Source: Candidatus Gastranaerophilales bacterium
GTDB lineage: Bacteria; Cyanobacteriota; Vampirovibrionia; Gastranaerophilales; Gastranaerophilaceae
Length of the DNA stretch: 64,000 nucleotides
NCBI GenBank assembly: GCA_944324365.1
Contig: CALUWA010000001.1
Coordinates: forward strand, 186,001-250,000
Direction of reading: 5' to 3'
Shown: one piece after another, positions 26,459-35,769 of the stretch
Numbering within the stretch: the stretch's first letter is position 1
How the letters are laid out: the number at the start of each line of letters is the position of its first letter
Made by a program: the position numbers and the translations under genes
The notes under the pieces: model-generated
Databases searched by the model: none
Told to the model about the DNA's origin: nothing
What the model saw: only the letters and a program-made list of their open reading frames with translations

Positions 26459-27541
26459 TTACCACTCCTTATCCGAATGAGATTTAATCTGTTTTACACA
26501 AAAATCAAACATGTCCTGTCCTTTAAGAGCCTCTTTATACCAGTCAACAGTATATTCAATAGCCTCTTCAAGAGTTAACTTTGCATGCCAATTCAACATA
26601 CGGTAAGCCTTTGTTACATCAAGACTTAATAAAGTATTTTCATGAACCATATTTGGAGAAGAAGCATCAACAACTTTACCTTTACCATAATATTTAACCA
26701 AATAATCTACAACTTCCCAAACAGTCTTGTTGCACTGTATAGGAGGCCCAAAATTAAAACCGGTCGAATATGTTACAGGATCTTCTATTAATTTTTGACC
26801 AACTCTCAAATAACCGCTTAACGGCTCCAACACATGCTCCCAAGGACGGGTTGCTTTTGGGCTTCTTATTTCTATATCTTTTCCTTCTTCAATGAATCTT
26901 ATACAATCAGGGATCAATCTGTTATCGGACCAATCACCGCCGCCGATTACGTTTCCTGCACGCACTGACGCTATAGCTTTATCATGTTTTGCATAATCTT
27001 TCGGATTAAAATACGAATTTCTGTATGATGAAATCATTAGTTCAGCGCAACCTTTCGAAGATGAATAAGGGTCATAGCCGCCCATTCTGTCAGTTTCTTT
27101 ATAGCCCCAGATTTGTTCTACATTTTCATAACATTTGTCAGAAGTAATCATAACAACGGTCTTGATAAAATCAAACTTTCTAACTGCTTCCATAACATTT
27201 AATGAACCCATTAAATTTGTTTCATAAGTGTATTTTGGTTTTTCATATGCAGTTCTCACAAGTGCCTGCGCTGCCAAATGAAAAATAATTTCAGGCTTAT
27301 ACTTCGCAATTGTTTCTTCTAATTTTTCAGAATCACGTACGTCACCCCTAACATCAGCAAACAAATGTTTATTTAAATTGCTTGCACAGTAATTTCCGCG
27401 ATTTGAATATGGATCCAAAGCATATCCGATAACATTCGCTCCCAATTGCGTAAGCCAAATTGAAAGCCAGCTGCCCTTAAATCCGGTATGCCCAGTCACA
27501 AGAACAGTTTTACCTTTATAAACATTATTGAAATTTTCCAT
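26459..27541 (-). CDS. rfbG: CDP-glucose 4,6-dehydratase
   Basis: The enzyme turns CDP-glucose into CDP-4-keto-6-deoxyglucose. The 360-residue length is usual. Motifs seen are VLVTGHTGFKGSWLSIWL (family-specific NAD motif), FHLAAQALVR, TSDKCYEN, YDPYSSSKGCAELMISSYR (YxxxK) and VRAGNVIGGGDWSDNRLIPD. It is encoded five bases downstream of an SDR that follows rfbF, giving the classical CDP-sugar branch. No RfbH-type 3-dehydrase is in the window. Confidence 0.95.
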   Translation of the reverse strand: MENFNNVYKGKTVLVTGHTGFKGSWLSIWLTQLGANVIGYALDPYSNRGNYCASNLNKHLFADVRGDVRDSEKLEETIAKYKPEIIFHLAAQALVRTAYEKPKYTYETNLMGSLNVMEAVRKFDFIKTVVMITSDKCYENVEQIWGYKETDRMGGYDPYSSSKGCAELMISSYRNSYFNPKDYAKHDKAIASVRAGNVIGGGDWSDNRLIPDCIRFIEEGKDIEIRSPKATRPWEHVLEPLSGYLRVGQKLIEDPVTYSTGFNFGPPIQCNKTVWEVVDYLVKYYGKGKVVDASSPNMVHENTLLSLDVTKAYRMLNWHAKLTLEEAIEYTVDWYKEALKGQDMFDFCVKQIKSHSDKEW

Positions 27542-27546
27542 TTACT

Positions 27547-28440
27547 CTACTCCTTATAAAAATTAACTACATCTCTTAAGCCGTCTTCAAGAGAAAATTT
27601 AGCTTTCCAACCAAGTTTATGAACAAGAATATCATTATTTCCAACAACGATACTATCTTCAAAACTTGTCGGTATTGCGCCCCAGCAAATTTTGCCCTTA
27701 AAATCAGTTATATCTGCTATCATCTCAACAATTTTACGCAACTGAACAGGTTGAGCTGAACAAATATTAACAGCTCCCTGATAACTACTTTCAAATTGCT
27801 GAACAACAGCCATAGCCACATCATAAACATGCAAATAATCCTGAAATTTTTCACATGTCGAAACCTTTACATCTTCACCCTTTAGCATAGAATTTATAAC
27901 TGAAGGCATCAAGCGCTGCGGCCTTTCATATGGACCATACAGATTAAATATACGGGCCCATTTAAAATCTATACCTTCTTGAGCGCAATACTGTTCAAGA
28001 ATATTGAACAATGAGGCCTTGCACTTTCCGTATAAAGATTTATTCTTCAATGGAGTTAAATCTTCTCTAAAGCAACCGTATGCGAAATCATATTCTGAAA
28101 TTGAACCCGCAACAGAAAGCCTCTTGCCGCCGGTAGTTTTAAATAATTTAACTAAATTCAAAGACGCACTAACCCAATCTGCATTTATGGGATGAGAATG
28201 AACTTTACTATCCCCATACCAGGCAAGATGAATGCAGTCATCGAAAAAATTTTTACACAAAAAATCTTTAACAGCTTCAATATCCAACAAATTAAGCTTA
28301 ACACAACGAAGGTTAGTCTTAGGCACTATTTCATGGTCATTATAAATTCCGCAGACAGAATAACCTTTATCCAACAAAATACTAACAACCTGCCTGCCAA
28401 TAAACCCGCTTGCCCCGGTTACTAAGACTTCTTTCTGCAT
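27547..28440 (-). CDS. NAD-dependent epimerase/reductase of the CDP-sugar branch
   Basis: The 297-residue extended SDR has EVLVTGASGFIGRQVVSILL, CIHLAWYGD, AGSISEYDFAYG, the YGKCK catalytic pair and WARIFNLYGPYERPQRLMPSVI. Its position between rfbF and rfbG points to a CDP-4-keto-6-deoxyhexose as substrate, as for CDP-abequose/paratose/tyvelose-type reductases, but without an RfbH partner the product may keep its 3-hydroxyl. It is a paralogue of the SDR at 24303-25178. There are four bases between its start and the rfbF stop. Confidence 0.8.
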   Translation of the reverse strand: MQKEVLVTGASGFIGRQVVSILLDKGYSVCGIYNDHEIVPKTNLRCVKLNLLDIEAVKDFLCKNFFDDCIHLAWYGDSKVHSHPINADWVSASLNLVKLFKTTGGKRLSVAGSISEYDFAYGCFREDLTPLKNKSLYGKCKASLFNILEQYCAQEGIDFKWARIFNLYGPYERPQRLMPSVINSMLKGEDVKVSTCEKFQDYLHVYDVAMAVVQQFESSYQGAVNICSAQPVQLRKIVEMIADITDFKGKICWGAIPTSFEDSIVVGNNDILVHKLGWKAKFSLEDGLRDVVNFYKE

Positions 28441-28443
28441 AAT

Positions 28444-29259
28444 TTACACCTTCCCTGCAAGACTTACATATGCATTTTGTTTATCCCAAACTTTCCATGG
28501 TGCATTATCACTTTCCCACATATCTTCAAGTTCAATCTTATCACGCAAAGTATCCATCGGACGCCAGAAACCTGAATGTTTGTAAGCACTCAGTTGCCCC
28601 GCATTTGCAATACCTTCAAGCGGTCTTCTCTCAAATATTTCTTTCGGATTATTTGCTTCAATAAAGTCAAAAACTTCAGGTTCACATACGAAAAAGCCGC
28701 CATTAATCCAAGCCCCATCACCGGCAGGTTTTTCTTTAAATGAAGTTATTTGATTATCAGAATTTATACTTAACGCTCCAAATCTTCCTGACGGCTGTAC
28801 TGCTGTCATCGTCATTAATCTGCCGGATTTTTTATGAAATTCCACAAGATCCGAAATATTTACATCTGCAACTCCGTCACCATACGTTAGTAGGAAAGGT
28901 TCATTACCAACATAATCCTGAGCCTTTTTAATTCTGCCGCCGGTCATTGTATCCTGTCCGGTATAAAGCATAGTAACATTCCAAGGCTCAGTACGCATTT
29001 TATGAAGCTCAATTGTATTTGTTTTCATATCAATAGTTAAATCCGAATATCTCTGATAATAGTGAACAAAATAATCTTTTATAATATGAGATTTATATCC
29101 GGTTAAAACAACAAAATCGTTATATCCATAATGTGAATAAATTTTCATAATATGCCACAAAATAGGATATCCGCCAATTTCAACCATTGGCTTTGGTTTA
29201 GAAACAGTTTCCTCACCTAATCTTGTACCTAATCCGCCTGCTAAAATCAGAACCTTCAT
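28444..29259 (-). CDS. rfbF: glucose-1-phosphate cytidylyltransferase
   Basis: The enzyme makes CDP-glucose from glucose-1-P and CTP. The 271-residue protein has MKVLILAGGLGTRLGEET (nucleotide-binding loop), SKPKPMVEIGGYPILWHIM, FLLTYGDGVADV (metal-binding Asp), the family-typical NGGFFVCEPEVFDFI and SGFWRPMDTLRDK. It is the entry step of the CDP-sugar branch and is followed by SDR, rfbG, FAD protein and SDR genes in one direction. Confidence 0.95.
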   Translation of the reverse strand: MKVLILAGGLGTRLGEETVSKPKPMVEIGGYPILWHIMKIYSHYGYNDFVVLTGYKSHIIKDYFVHYYQRYSDLTIDMKTNTIELHKMRTEPWNVTMLYTGQDTMTGGRIKKAQDYVGNEPFLLTYGDGVADVNISDLVEFHKKSGRLMTMTAVQPSGRFGALSINSDNQITSFKEKPAGDGAWINGGFFVCEPEVFDFIEANNPKEIFERRPLEGIANAGQLSAYKHSGFWRPMDTLRDKIELEDMWESDNAPWKVWDKQNAYVSLAGKV

Positions 29260-30306
29260 TTATACACTCCTTCCGGTTAATATATACCTATGCCCAAATA
29301 ATCTAATCTCTTTATATTCTTTTGAAATTTTTAAAGAAAATAAATACTTTAAAAATTTTCTAAATTTAAGTTTTAGAATTAATAATACCAAGTTTGAATG
29401 AATTAGTTTGTTATAAAAAGTCATATTTGTATCTAAAACATATTTTGAATCTATTAAATTTAAAAAATCTTTTATATATCCGGCACACAGAAAAATCTGC
29501 GATAACTTAGCTCGTGAAATCATAATATCTATATAAGAAAATTCCCTAAACTGAATATTTTCCCAAACCGCCCGATTTTCAACATTATTTGAATGTAGTA
29601 TATCCACAACTATTTTGGAAATATTAAGAGGAATGTTCAAACCCTCATTAAGACTGGAACTTGAAGATACAAAATCAATATGATAATAGTATAAAGGTAC
29701 GTCTGTATAAATAATTTTTTTAGCCTTTAATAAAGTCTCTATTTGAAAAGGATTATCAACCCAGCCGGTACCCTTTTGTTCAAGAAATTTAATATTATTT
29801 GCAATCAAAAAATCACGTTTGTATATACAAGACCAAATACTCGGATGTACAGCAAATAAAGAAGAATCCTCATTAATAGTGAATGGTTTGTTAACAGGAA
29901 CAGAAATATTCCTGTATCCCGGCTCTGAAAAATTATCGTTATAAGATACAAATGCTGATTTTGCAATATCTGCATCATTTTGAACCGCAATAGAATACAA
30001 AATTTCGTACATGTCAAGTCTTACATAATCATCACTTTCAAGAATTCCTATATAATCAGCGTTTGCGGCAGCAAGTCCCGCATTCATAGCTTTCCCATAT
30101 CCCTGATTTTGGTCAAAAGAAATAAGTTTAACATTCTTTTTATTTATGTAATTTGAAATGATATTTTTAGATACTTCTGAACTTCCATTATCGACAAGAA
30201 TAATTTCCAAGTCAGATAAAGTCTGATTCAAAAGACTATCAAGACATTTATTTAAAAACGACTCTGTTTTATATACTGGAACAATTACTGATACTTTAAA
30301 ACTCAT
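29260..30306 (-). CDS. GT2 family glycosyltransferase, first gene of the polysaccharide operon
   Basis: The 348-residue GT2 enzyme has VSVIVPVYKTESFLNKCLDSLLNQTL, IILVDNGSSE, GYGKAMNAGL and GILESDDYVR (ESDD in place of DSDD). The C-terminal tail IRLFGHRYIL belongs to the tail type shared in this cluster. It has no G-tract, unlike its paralogues. It is the promoter-proximal gene, ~180 bases after a strong promoter, and its stop abuts the rfbF start. Confidence 0.85.
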   Translation of the reverse strand: MSFKVSVIVPVYKTESFLNKCLDSLLNQTLSDLEIILVDNGSSEVSKNIISNYINKKNVKLISFDQNQGYGKAMNAGLAAANADYIGILESDDYVRLDMYEILYSIAVQNDADIAKSAFVSYNDNFSEPGYRNISVPVNKPFTINEDSSLFAVHPSIWSCIYKRDFLIANNIKFLEQKGTGWVDNPFQIETLLKAKKIIYTDVPLYYYHIDFVSSSSSLNEGLNIPLNISKIVVDILHSNNVENRAVWENIQFREFSYIDIMISRAKLSQIFLCAGYIKDFLNLIDSKYVLDTNMTFYNKLIHSNLVLLILKLKFRKFLKYLFSLKISKEYKEIRLFGHRYILTGRSV

Positions 30307-30494
30307 TAAACTCTTAGACTCTACACATTCCTATTTACTACACATATATGCAAACAACAGGTAATCCACATATGCTCAAGCACATGCAAATCCGCAAAAC
30401 TGCGAACATTAATCAATATTCAAACTATACTCAAAAAATCTTGACTTGATTAGCCATTCTTCACATATCTGCAACAGGTGCTGCATTACGTATC
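30307..30494 (-). other. 5' untranslated region of the polysaccharide operon
   Basis: About 180 untranslated bases lie between the predicted start (about 30488) and the first ATG. It has no open reading frame or riboswitch I can name and no clear terminator. Such a long leader before a surface-polysaccharide operon may carry regulation, but I see no JUMPstart-like element. Confidence 0.4.
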
Positions 30495-30523
30495 AATATA
30501 GTATAACCAAAAAATGAAGTCAA
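30495..30523 (-). promoter_or_regulatory. main promoter of the polysaccharide operon
   Basis: On the minus strand: TTGACT, 17 bases, TATATT. It is the best promoter match upstream of the cluster and points at the GT2 gene at 30306. Confidence 0.75.
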
Positions 30524-30551
30524 TATAAATCGGGGAAAGTTAAATTATATT

Positions 30552-30582
30552 AAAAAAGAGCCGCATTTGCTACGACTCTTTT
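30552..30582 (-). terminator. intrinsic terminator after the membrane protein gene
   Basis: On the minus strand, AAAAGAGTCG pairs with CGGCTCTTTT (one G-U) around a 9-base loop, and six T follow. It insulates the polysaccharide operon promoter from the upstream gene. Confidence 0.75.
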
Positions 30583-30605
30583 CCAGAAATATTATTAATA
30601 AATAA

Positions 30606-31343
30606 TTATTCTATACCCATACTTTTAATACGTTCTTTTTCTCGATTTTCTTCGTCTTTTTTCTCCACAAATGTAAAGATCTCATCACTCACCTGAGCCA
30701 TATAATTTGCACCGAGAATACAGTAGAAAACACTTATTACACACACAATATAGGTCCAGATAATATTCTGGAAACCTACAAACAATGAAAACAAATAAGC
30801 AAGAAATCCTACTATAACGACAGACCAAAGTGCAAGTTTTACCAGTAAATAAGAAAAGGACATGAATGTTTCAAAAAATCCTATAAAATATTTACGCATA
30901 TTGAAAGCTTCCAAAGGATTCAATCTTCTGGCATAAACCACATAAGAAGCTAATACAACAGAAACAGACAAAAGCACACTTATTATCTGAAAGGTCTGAT
31001 TCCAAACCGGAGATGGTATTTTAACGAAAGTCAAAAGTGAATAAGCAACAATACCACCGACACCTATATAAGGTAACAATACAAGCATGGCAATTAATCC
31101 GACCAAACCGTATTGCAAAACATTAAACCCGGGCAAAATTCTATCTTCTTTAATTATAATATTATGCGAGCATTGAACAAGATACCCAAAGAACAAAACA
31201 GCAGTTACTATTGCGATTATATTACCCAACGCACTGTTAAACATGGAATATCCCATACACACGGGAACTGCCCAAACAAGAACTTTTATGCCGGCAAAAG
31301 ATTCCTTAATTGTACTATCAAAAGCCTCAATTATTGATGCCAT
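30606..31343 (-). CDS. integral membrane protein (DUF4013-like)
   Basis: The 245-residue protein has about six hydrophobic helices and a charged C-terminal tail (KKDEENREKERIKSMG). The layout (an amphipathic N-terminal segment, paired helices, a NPLEAFNMRKYF loop) resembles DUF4013-type membrane proteins, though I hold this only as a likeness. No catalytic motif or function is apparent. The ribosome-binding site is GGAGG, and it is transcribed as a single gene between two terminators/promoters. Confidence 0.6.
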   Translation of the reverse strand: MASIIEAFDSTIKESFAGIKVLVWAVPVCMGYSMFNSALGNIIAIVTAVLFFGYLVQCSHNIIIKEDRILPGFNVLQYGLVGLIAMLVLLPYIGVGGIVAYSLLTFVKIPSPVWNQTFQIISVLLSVSVVLASYVVYARRLNPLEAFNMRKYFIGFFETFMSFSYLLVKLALWSVVIVGFLAYLFSLFVGFQNIIWTYIVCVISVFYCILGANYMAQVSDEIFTFVEKKDEENREKERIKSMGIE

Positions 31344-31407
31344 TCCAACCTCCGATAATTAAATAACAATCTATAACAAGTCAATAATACCATATTTTAT
31401 AAAAAAA

Positions 31408-32568
31408 TCAACTTAGAGGGATAGTAATAATAAATTCCGCCCCTTTTCCAATCTGACTTACAACTTTTATTTTGCCATTATGCAAGCTTACGATCTTCTG
31501 CACTATTGTAAGCCCCAGTCCGGTTGAAGGAGAATGCTGTGAAGACACCTGGACAAACTTTTGAAATATTTTTTTGTGGTATTTTGGCGGAATACCTATG
31601 CCGTTATCTTTTACCGATAAAACATAATTATTATCTTTTTGAACAGCTGAAATTTCTATCCTGCCACCAACAGGCACAAATTTAACAGCATTAGAAATAA
31701 GGTTAAAAAATACCTGCTGCAGCTTTTGATAATCGGCAAATATTTCAAAATTATCATCTATATTTAAATCAACAGATATATTCTTTTCCAAAAGCAACGG
31801 TTTTAGAATATTCAAAACTTCACCAACGTTTAATTTTAAACGAAAGTTTTTAGGAAAAAGCTGCATTGACTTGGCTTCAAGCTTAGAAATATCTAAAATC
31901 TCATTAATCATTTCAAGAAGTTTTATTCCGGAAATTTTTATATCGTTAATATACTCTTTCTGAGCTTCAGTTAAAGACCCGGCAACCCCGAGAGAAAGCA
32001 TATCAGAAAAGCCGATAATTGAATTCAGAGGTGAGCGCAGCTGATGAGAAACATTAGCCAAAAATTCATTTTTAATTTTATCGGAATTTAAGATTTTTCT
32101 ATTTTGAGCTTTGATAACTTTATACATATTATTAACTTCATCCATACCCTCTTGCAAAGCTTCAACCTGCATTTTTAGAACAGATGTGAGCTCCATATCC
32201 TTAATTCTGTTGGCAGCAACGGAGGCAATTGCAGAACAAACTTTTCTTTCCTGAGGAGTCAATATGGAATCTGAAACAAGTACAAATTTCGCGAAAGGAA
32301 ATTGTTCAATAAATAAATCAGTGACAAATACATTGTCCTTGGAAAACTTTTTACTAAATTCATCAAAAGACAACACAACCTCGTTTAATTTTGATTTATA
32401 CGAATACTTTAGAGATAAATTATCGGAATTAATAAAGAAAACATAAGCTTCTTTTAGCGGGATAAATTCGGCAGATAAAGCTAAAACCGTTTCTGAAAAA
32501 TTTTCTTCCACGACGGTATCGGCATAAAATTTCGGAACTAAATCAATAAACTTTTCATATATATTCAA
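31408..32568 (-). CDS. soluble sensor histidine kinase
   Basis: The 386-residue kinase has no transmembrane helix. An N-terminal ~125-residue GAF-like sensor region is followed by a coiled coil (about 128-160). The HisKA domain has NEFLANVSHQLRSPLNSIIGFSDML, and the ATPase has NLISNAVKFV, DNGIGIPPKYHKKIFQKF and STGLGLTIV. The start is TTG, supported by GGAG seven bases upstream within the end of hpt. No response regulator is adjacent. It is the last gene of the eight-gene operon that starts at 38328. Confidence 0.9.
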   Translation of the reverse strand: MNIYEKFIDLVPKFYADTVVEENFSETVLALSAEFIPLKEAYVFFINSDNLSLKYSYKSKLNEVVLSFDEFSKKFSKDNVFVTDLFIEQFPFAKFVLVSDSILTPQERKVCSAIASVAANRIKDMELTSVLKMQVEALQEGMDEVNNMYKVIKAQNRKILNSDKIKNEFLANVSHQLRSPLNSIIGFSDMLSLGVAGSLTEAQKEYINDIKISGIKLLEMINEILDISKLEAKSMQLFPKNFRLKLNVGEVLNILKPLLLEKNISVDLNIDDNFEIFADYQKLQQVFFNLISNAVKFVPVGGRIEISAVQKDNNYVLSVKDNGIGIPPKYHKKIFQKFVQVSSQHSPSTGLGLTIVQKIVSLHNGKIKVVSQIGKGAEFIITIPLS

Positions 32569-32573
32569 ATATC

Positions 32574-33119
32574 TTACTCCAGCAGGGATTTATCGGCATA
32601 ACCAATATATCTCAGATTTCTGTAATAACCGTCATAATCCAGTCCGTAACCTATAAGGAATTTATCATCAACATGAAATCCCATATAATCAGGTTCAATT
32701 TCAGTCTGACGGAATATTTTTTTATCAAGAAGGGAGGCAAATTTTACAGACTTGGTTTTGAAATTGCAATGTATAAAATCAAGTAAAAATTTAGCAGTTA
32801 AGCCGGTATCAACAATATCCTCTATAATTAACACATTTTTACCGTTTAAATCCGGCAGCGAAATATCAACTGCGTTAACTTTCCCGCTTGTGGTGGTAGC
32901 GGAACCGTAACTTGAAAGCCTGATAAATTCAAAACGTAACGGCATATTCAAACATTTAACCAAATCTGCAGCGAACATAACTGCACCCTTCAAAACGCAC
33001 ACAGCATAGACTTCTTCACCATTATAAAACTCATTCATTTCAGACGCAATTTCTTTTATACGTTTTTGAATCTGCTCTTCACTAAACAAAACTTTTATAT
33101 CTGACAATTGAACTTTCAT
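32574..33119 (-). CDS. hpt: hypoxanthine phosphoribosyltransferase
   Basis: This purine salvage enzyme makes IMP/GMP from hypoxanthine/guanine and PRPP. The 181-residue protein shows the PRPP motif VLIIEDIVDTGLTAKFLLDF, RFEFIRLSSYGS (flexible loop) and LIGYGLDYDGYYRNLRYIGY at the C-terminus. It follows tilS by three bases, the same tilS-hpt order as in many Gram-positive and cyanobacterial genomes. Confidence 0.95.
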   Translation of the reverse strand: MKVQLSDIKVLFSEEQIQKRIKEIASEMNEFYNGEEVYAVCVLKGAVMFAADLVKCLNMPLRFEFIRLSSYGSATTTSGKVNAVDISLPDLNGKNVLIIEDIVDTGLTAKFLLDFIHCNFKTKSVKFASLLDKKIFRQTEIEPDYMGFHVDDKFLIGYGLDYDGYYRNLRYIGYADKSLLE

Positions 33120-33122
33120 AAT

Positions 33123-34412
33123 TTATCCGCCCTTCTTAATTAATTTTATAACATGACTAACCTTATCCGCAACTTTTATTTTTTCACTTAATCCGACACC
33201 GGCAGCCCATAAAACTTCATTTCCCTCACATAATAAAACTATTTCATCCTTTTTGTAAAACGGCAGTTTTTTTTCATTAAAATACTTTTTCAATTTTTGC
33301 CTGCCGCCCCCACCGAGAGGATATATTATATCGCCGTTGCGCCTTGTGCGAAGAACAAAATCAATATTATTAAAAAAAACATATGCACAATACTCACTAT
33401 CACAAGGAAATACCTCAGGAAGCTCATTACACCGCTCTATACTAAAAATATAATCCCCGAAATCGTATTCCCCTTCCTGTTTTACTTCGACTTCTTCGGT
33501 ATATTTTTTCTTTGCAGCGACCACTTCAAAATATTCACTATTTACAAAAAACCAGATATTATCCCCAAAAGAACATCTTGCTCCCGATTTTGAAGCACTA
33601 TTTTTTATTACAAAATCAGACAAATATTCAATTCTTTCTCTGTCGTAATCAAGATTATTTTGAACCAAAAGTTCCTTTATAATCCGTCCCTGCGTATATC
33701 GCGGCAATAAAACAAACTCCTTTACAGAAGATGTATTATCAGTATTCAGAACCGAAGATACATCATTGGCAATTGATGAAAGAGAATTTAGAGCACTTAC
33801 AACTTCCGGATTAATCTCTTTTAATAACGGAAAAATCTTATGCCTGATAAAATTCCTGTTATATTTTGTATCGGCATTTGAGCTGTCTATATTTGGGGAT
33901 AATTGATTTTCAGCACAATACTTTTCGATATCAGATCTGCGAATATTTAAAAGCGGTCTGTAAAAAAAATCACGCTTGGGTGCAATAGCACATAAACCGT
34001 CAAGTCCGGTTCCTTTTATAATACGATACAAAACCGTTTCTGCATTATCATCAGCGTTATGGGCAGTTAAAATACAATCTGCTTTCAAATTTTTCATTGC
34101 ACGCCTAAAAAATTCATATCGAGCTTCACGAGCCGCGGCTTCCGTATGCGGAACATCATCCGGCAAAACTTCTGAATAAAATCTTATATTCCTTTCAGAA
34201 CAAAAATCGCGGCAATTAATTTCTTCCTGCTGACTTTCTGCTCCGCGCCAATTATGATTAAGATGAGCCGCCGCAACATTACACCGAAGCGAATATAATA
34301 CGTGAAGCAGACACATAGAATCATAACCGCCCGAAAATCCAACACACAAAGTTTTATTTGTCAGATTATATTCTTCCAAAAAAGAAGCAACAGTTTCCGC
34401 AATATTAACCAT
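33123..34412 (-). CDS. tilS: tRNA(Ile)-lysidine synthase
   Basis: TilS changes C34 of tRNA-Ile(CAU) to lysidine so that AUA is read as Ile. The PP-loop is LCVGFSGGYDSMCLLHVL (GGY rather than the common GGxDS with V/A/P), followed by HLNHNWRGAESQQEE and TAHNADDNAETVLYRIIKGTGLDGL. A C-terminal TilS-C domain (RRNGDIIYPLGGGGRQKLKKYFNEKKLPFYKKD) is present. At 429 residues it is typical. It overlaps the upstream Clp-N gene by eight bases. Confidence 0.95.
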   Translation of the reverse strand: MVNIAETVASFLEEYNLTNKTLCVGFSGGYDSMCLLHVLYSLRCNVAAAHLNHNWRGAESQQEEINCRDFCSERNIRFYSEVLPDDVPHTEAAAREARYEFFRRAMKNLKADCILTAHNADDNAETVLYRIIKGTGLDGLCAIAPKRDFFYRPLLNIRRSDIEKYCAENQLSPNIDSSNADTKYNRNFIRHKIFPLLKEINPEVVSALNSLSSIANDVSSVLNTDNTSSVKEFVLLPRYTQGRIIKELLVQNNLDYDRERIEYLSDFVIKNSASKSGARCSFGDNIWFFVNSEYFEVVAAKKKYTEEVEVKQEGEYDFGDYIFSIERCNELPEVFPCDSEYCAYVFFNNIDFVLRTRRNGDIIYPLGGGGRQKLKKYFNEKKLPFYKKDEIVLLCEGNEVLWAAGVGLSEKIKVADKVSHVIKLIKKGG

Positions 34413-35769
34413 TAGAGAATTTTTTTATACCTTCTTTGATTTCAACAGCATCAACACCAAGCTGTTCCAGAGCATGCATTGCAAGAGAAGTCGGCTCGGT
34501 TGTTATTGCCAAAAGCATATCGGAAGATTCTATTCTTGTCTTTTTCTCACTCTTTGCAAGCTCCCAGGCTTTTTCCAGAACACGCTTTGCACGCGTTGTA
34601 AAGACAACCTCTTTGTCATAATACTCATTTCCGAATCCGATAAGGCCTTCAACGACTTTTCTTGCATCTCTGATTGTTATTTCAAGTTCAGCTAAAACCT
34701 GTCCGCCAACACCGGTACCTTCGCCGATTATACCGAGCAAAAACATTTCGGTTCCGACAACATTCCTGCCCAATCTGCGCGCTTCCTCTTTGGCAAGTCT
34801 TAAAATCGTTAATGTTTCGGGCATCTGTTTTTCGATAGGTTTTATAATACTGTGGGCAAGCTCGTCCTCATTGATCTTATACTCTTTCAGAATATCATAT
34901 GCAAGCCCTTTCTTAGCCTTTAAAATCCCTAAAATTATATGATCCGGCAATACAACAGAAGACCCAAGCTCCTTTGCAGTTTGAAGAGCAAGACTCATCA
35001 TTAAAAAGGCGTTCGGAGTGAAAATAATCTGCCGCCCTTCATACTCCGACTTGCGCGATTGAATATTCGCAAGTTTTTGTTCAAAATCATCAGCCGTAAC
35101 CCCGAATTTAGCTAATATCTTAGCTAACGGGGAATCCGAATCTTCTAAAATAGAAGAAAAAATCTGCTCTGTTCCGAGAATTTCATAATTTGAAGCCGAA
35201 AGTTTAGCAACTGCACGCTCAAAAACTTTTTTCGATTCCTCATTGTCGTAAAGCAGCGAATCGGTTTCAGCGCTGCGGTTAACCTGAACAGCTGAATTAT
35301 CTTCAAATTCCGGATGATATAGTTTTTTGGTTTTCTTTTGAACAAGTTTTTCCAAAAGCGCACGCGCTGTCGGCACATCAAAACCAAGTTTTTCAAGCGT
35401 ATGAACATTATTTGAATGTTTGTCATTAATCACGGCAAGAAAAAGATGTTCATACAAAATTGTAGGATTTCCGGACTTCACAGCTAAATCGAGGGTATCT
35501 TTAAGCAAAATTTTTACATGATGACTGAAATTAGGAACATCATCCGCGGACTTTGCAGGCTTAAGCTCAATAACCCGGCTTATTGCATCATATAACTTTT
35601 CATAAGTTATATCATACATCTTAAAAATCTTTAAAGATACACCCTTTGCCTCAGCGCGCAAAGCCAGCAAAAGATGCTCGGACAAAACCTTTTCCGAATG
35701 CATTTCTTTTGCTATTTCCTGAGCCTTGCTCACTGCATTTACTGCTTTTTCCGTAAACCGTTCAAACAA
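34405..35769 (-). CDS. ClpN-only protein: six Clp repeats, no AAA+ domain
   Basis: The 454-residue protein is made only of Clp-N repeats, six in a row (about 1-45, 78-120, 170-220, 248-300, 318-368, 390-445), i.e. three ClpC/ClpA N-domains. The repeats read, for example, FTEKAVNAVSKAQEIAKEMHSEKVLSEHLLLAL and FTTRAKRVLEKAWELAKSEKKTRIESSDMLLAI. There is no Walker A or B, so it cannot unfold proteins itself. N-domains bind adaptors and substrates, so it may be an adaptor, competitor or scaffold for a Clp ATPase. The TTG start abuts the DUF1292 stop, with AGGA eight bases before. Confidence 0.85.
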   Translation of the reverse strand: MFERFTEKAVNAVSKAQEIAKEMHSEKVLSEHLLLALRAEAKGVSLKIFKMYDITYEKLYDAISRVIELKPAKSADDVPNFSHHVKILLKDTLDLAVKSGNPTILYEHLFLAVINDKHSNNVHTLEKLGFDVPTARALLEKLVQKKTKKLYHPEFEDNSAVQVNRSAETDSLLYDNEESKKVFERAVAKLSASNYEILGTEQIFSSILEDSDSPLAKILAKFGVTADDFEQKLANIQSRKSEYEGRQIIFTPNAFLMMSLALQTAKELGSSVVLPDHIILGILKAKKGLAYDILKEYKINEDELAHSIIKPIEKQMPETLTILRLAKEEARRLGRNVVGTEMFLLGIIGEGTGVGGQVLAELEITIRDARKVVEGLIGFGNEYYDKEVVFTTRAKRVLEKAWELAKSEKKTRIESSDMLLAITTEPTSLAMHALEQLGVDAVEIKEGIKKFSNG

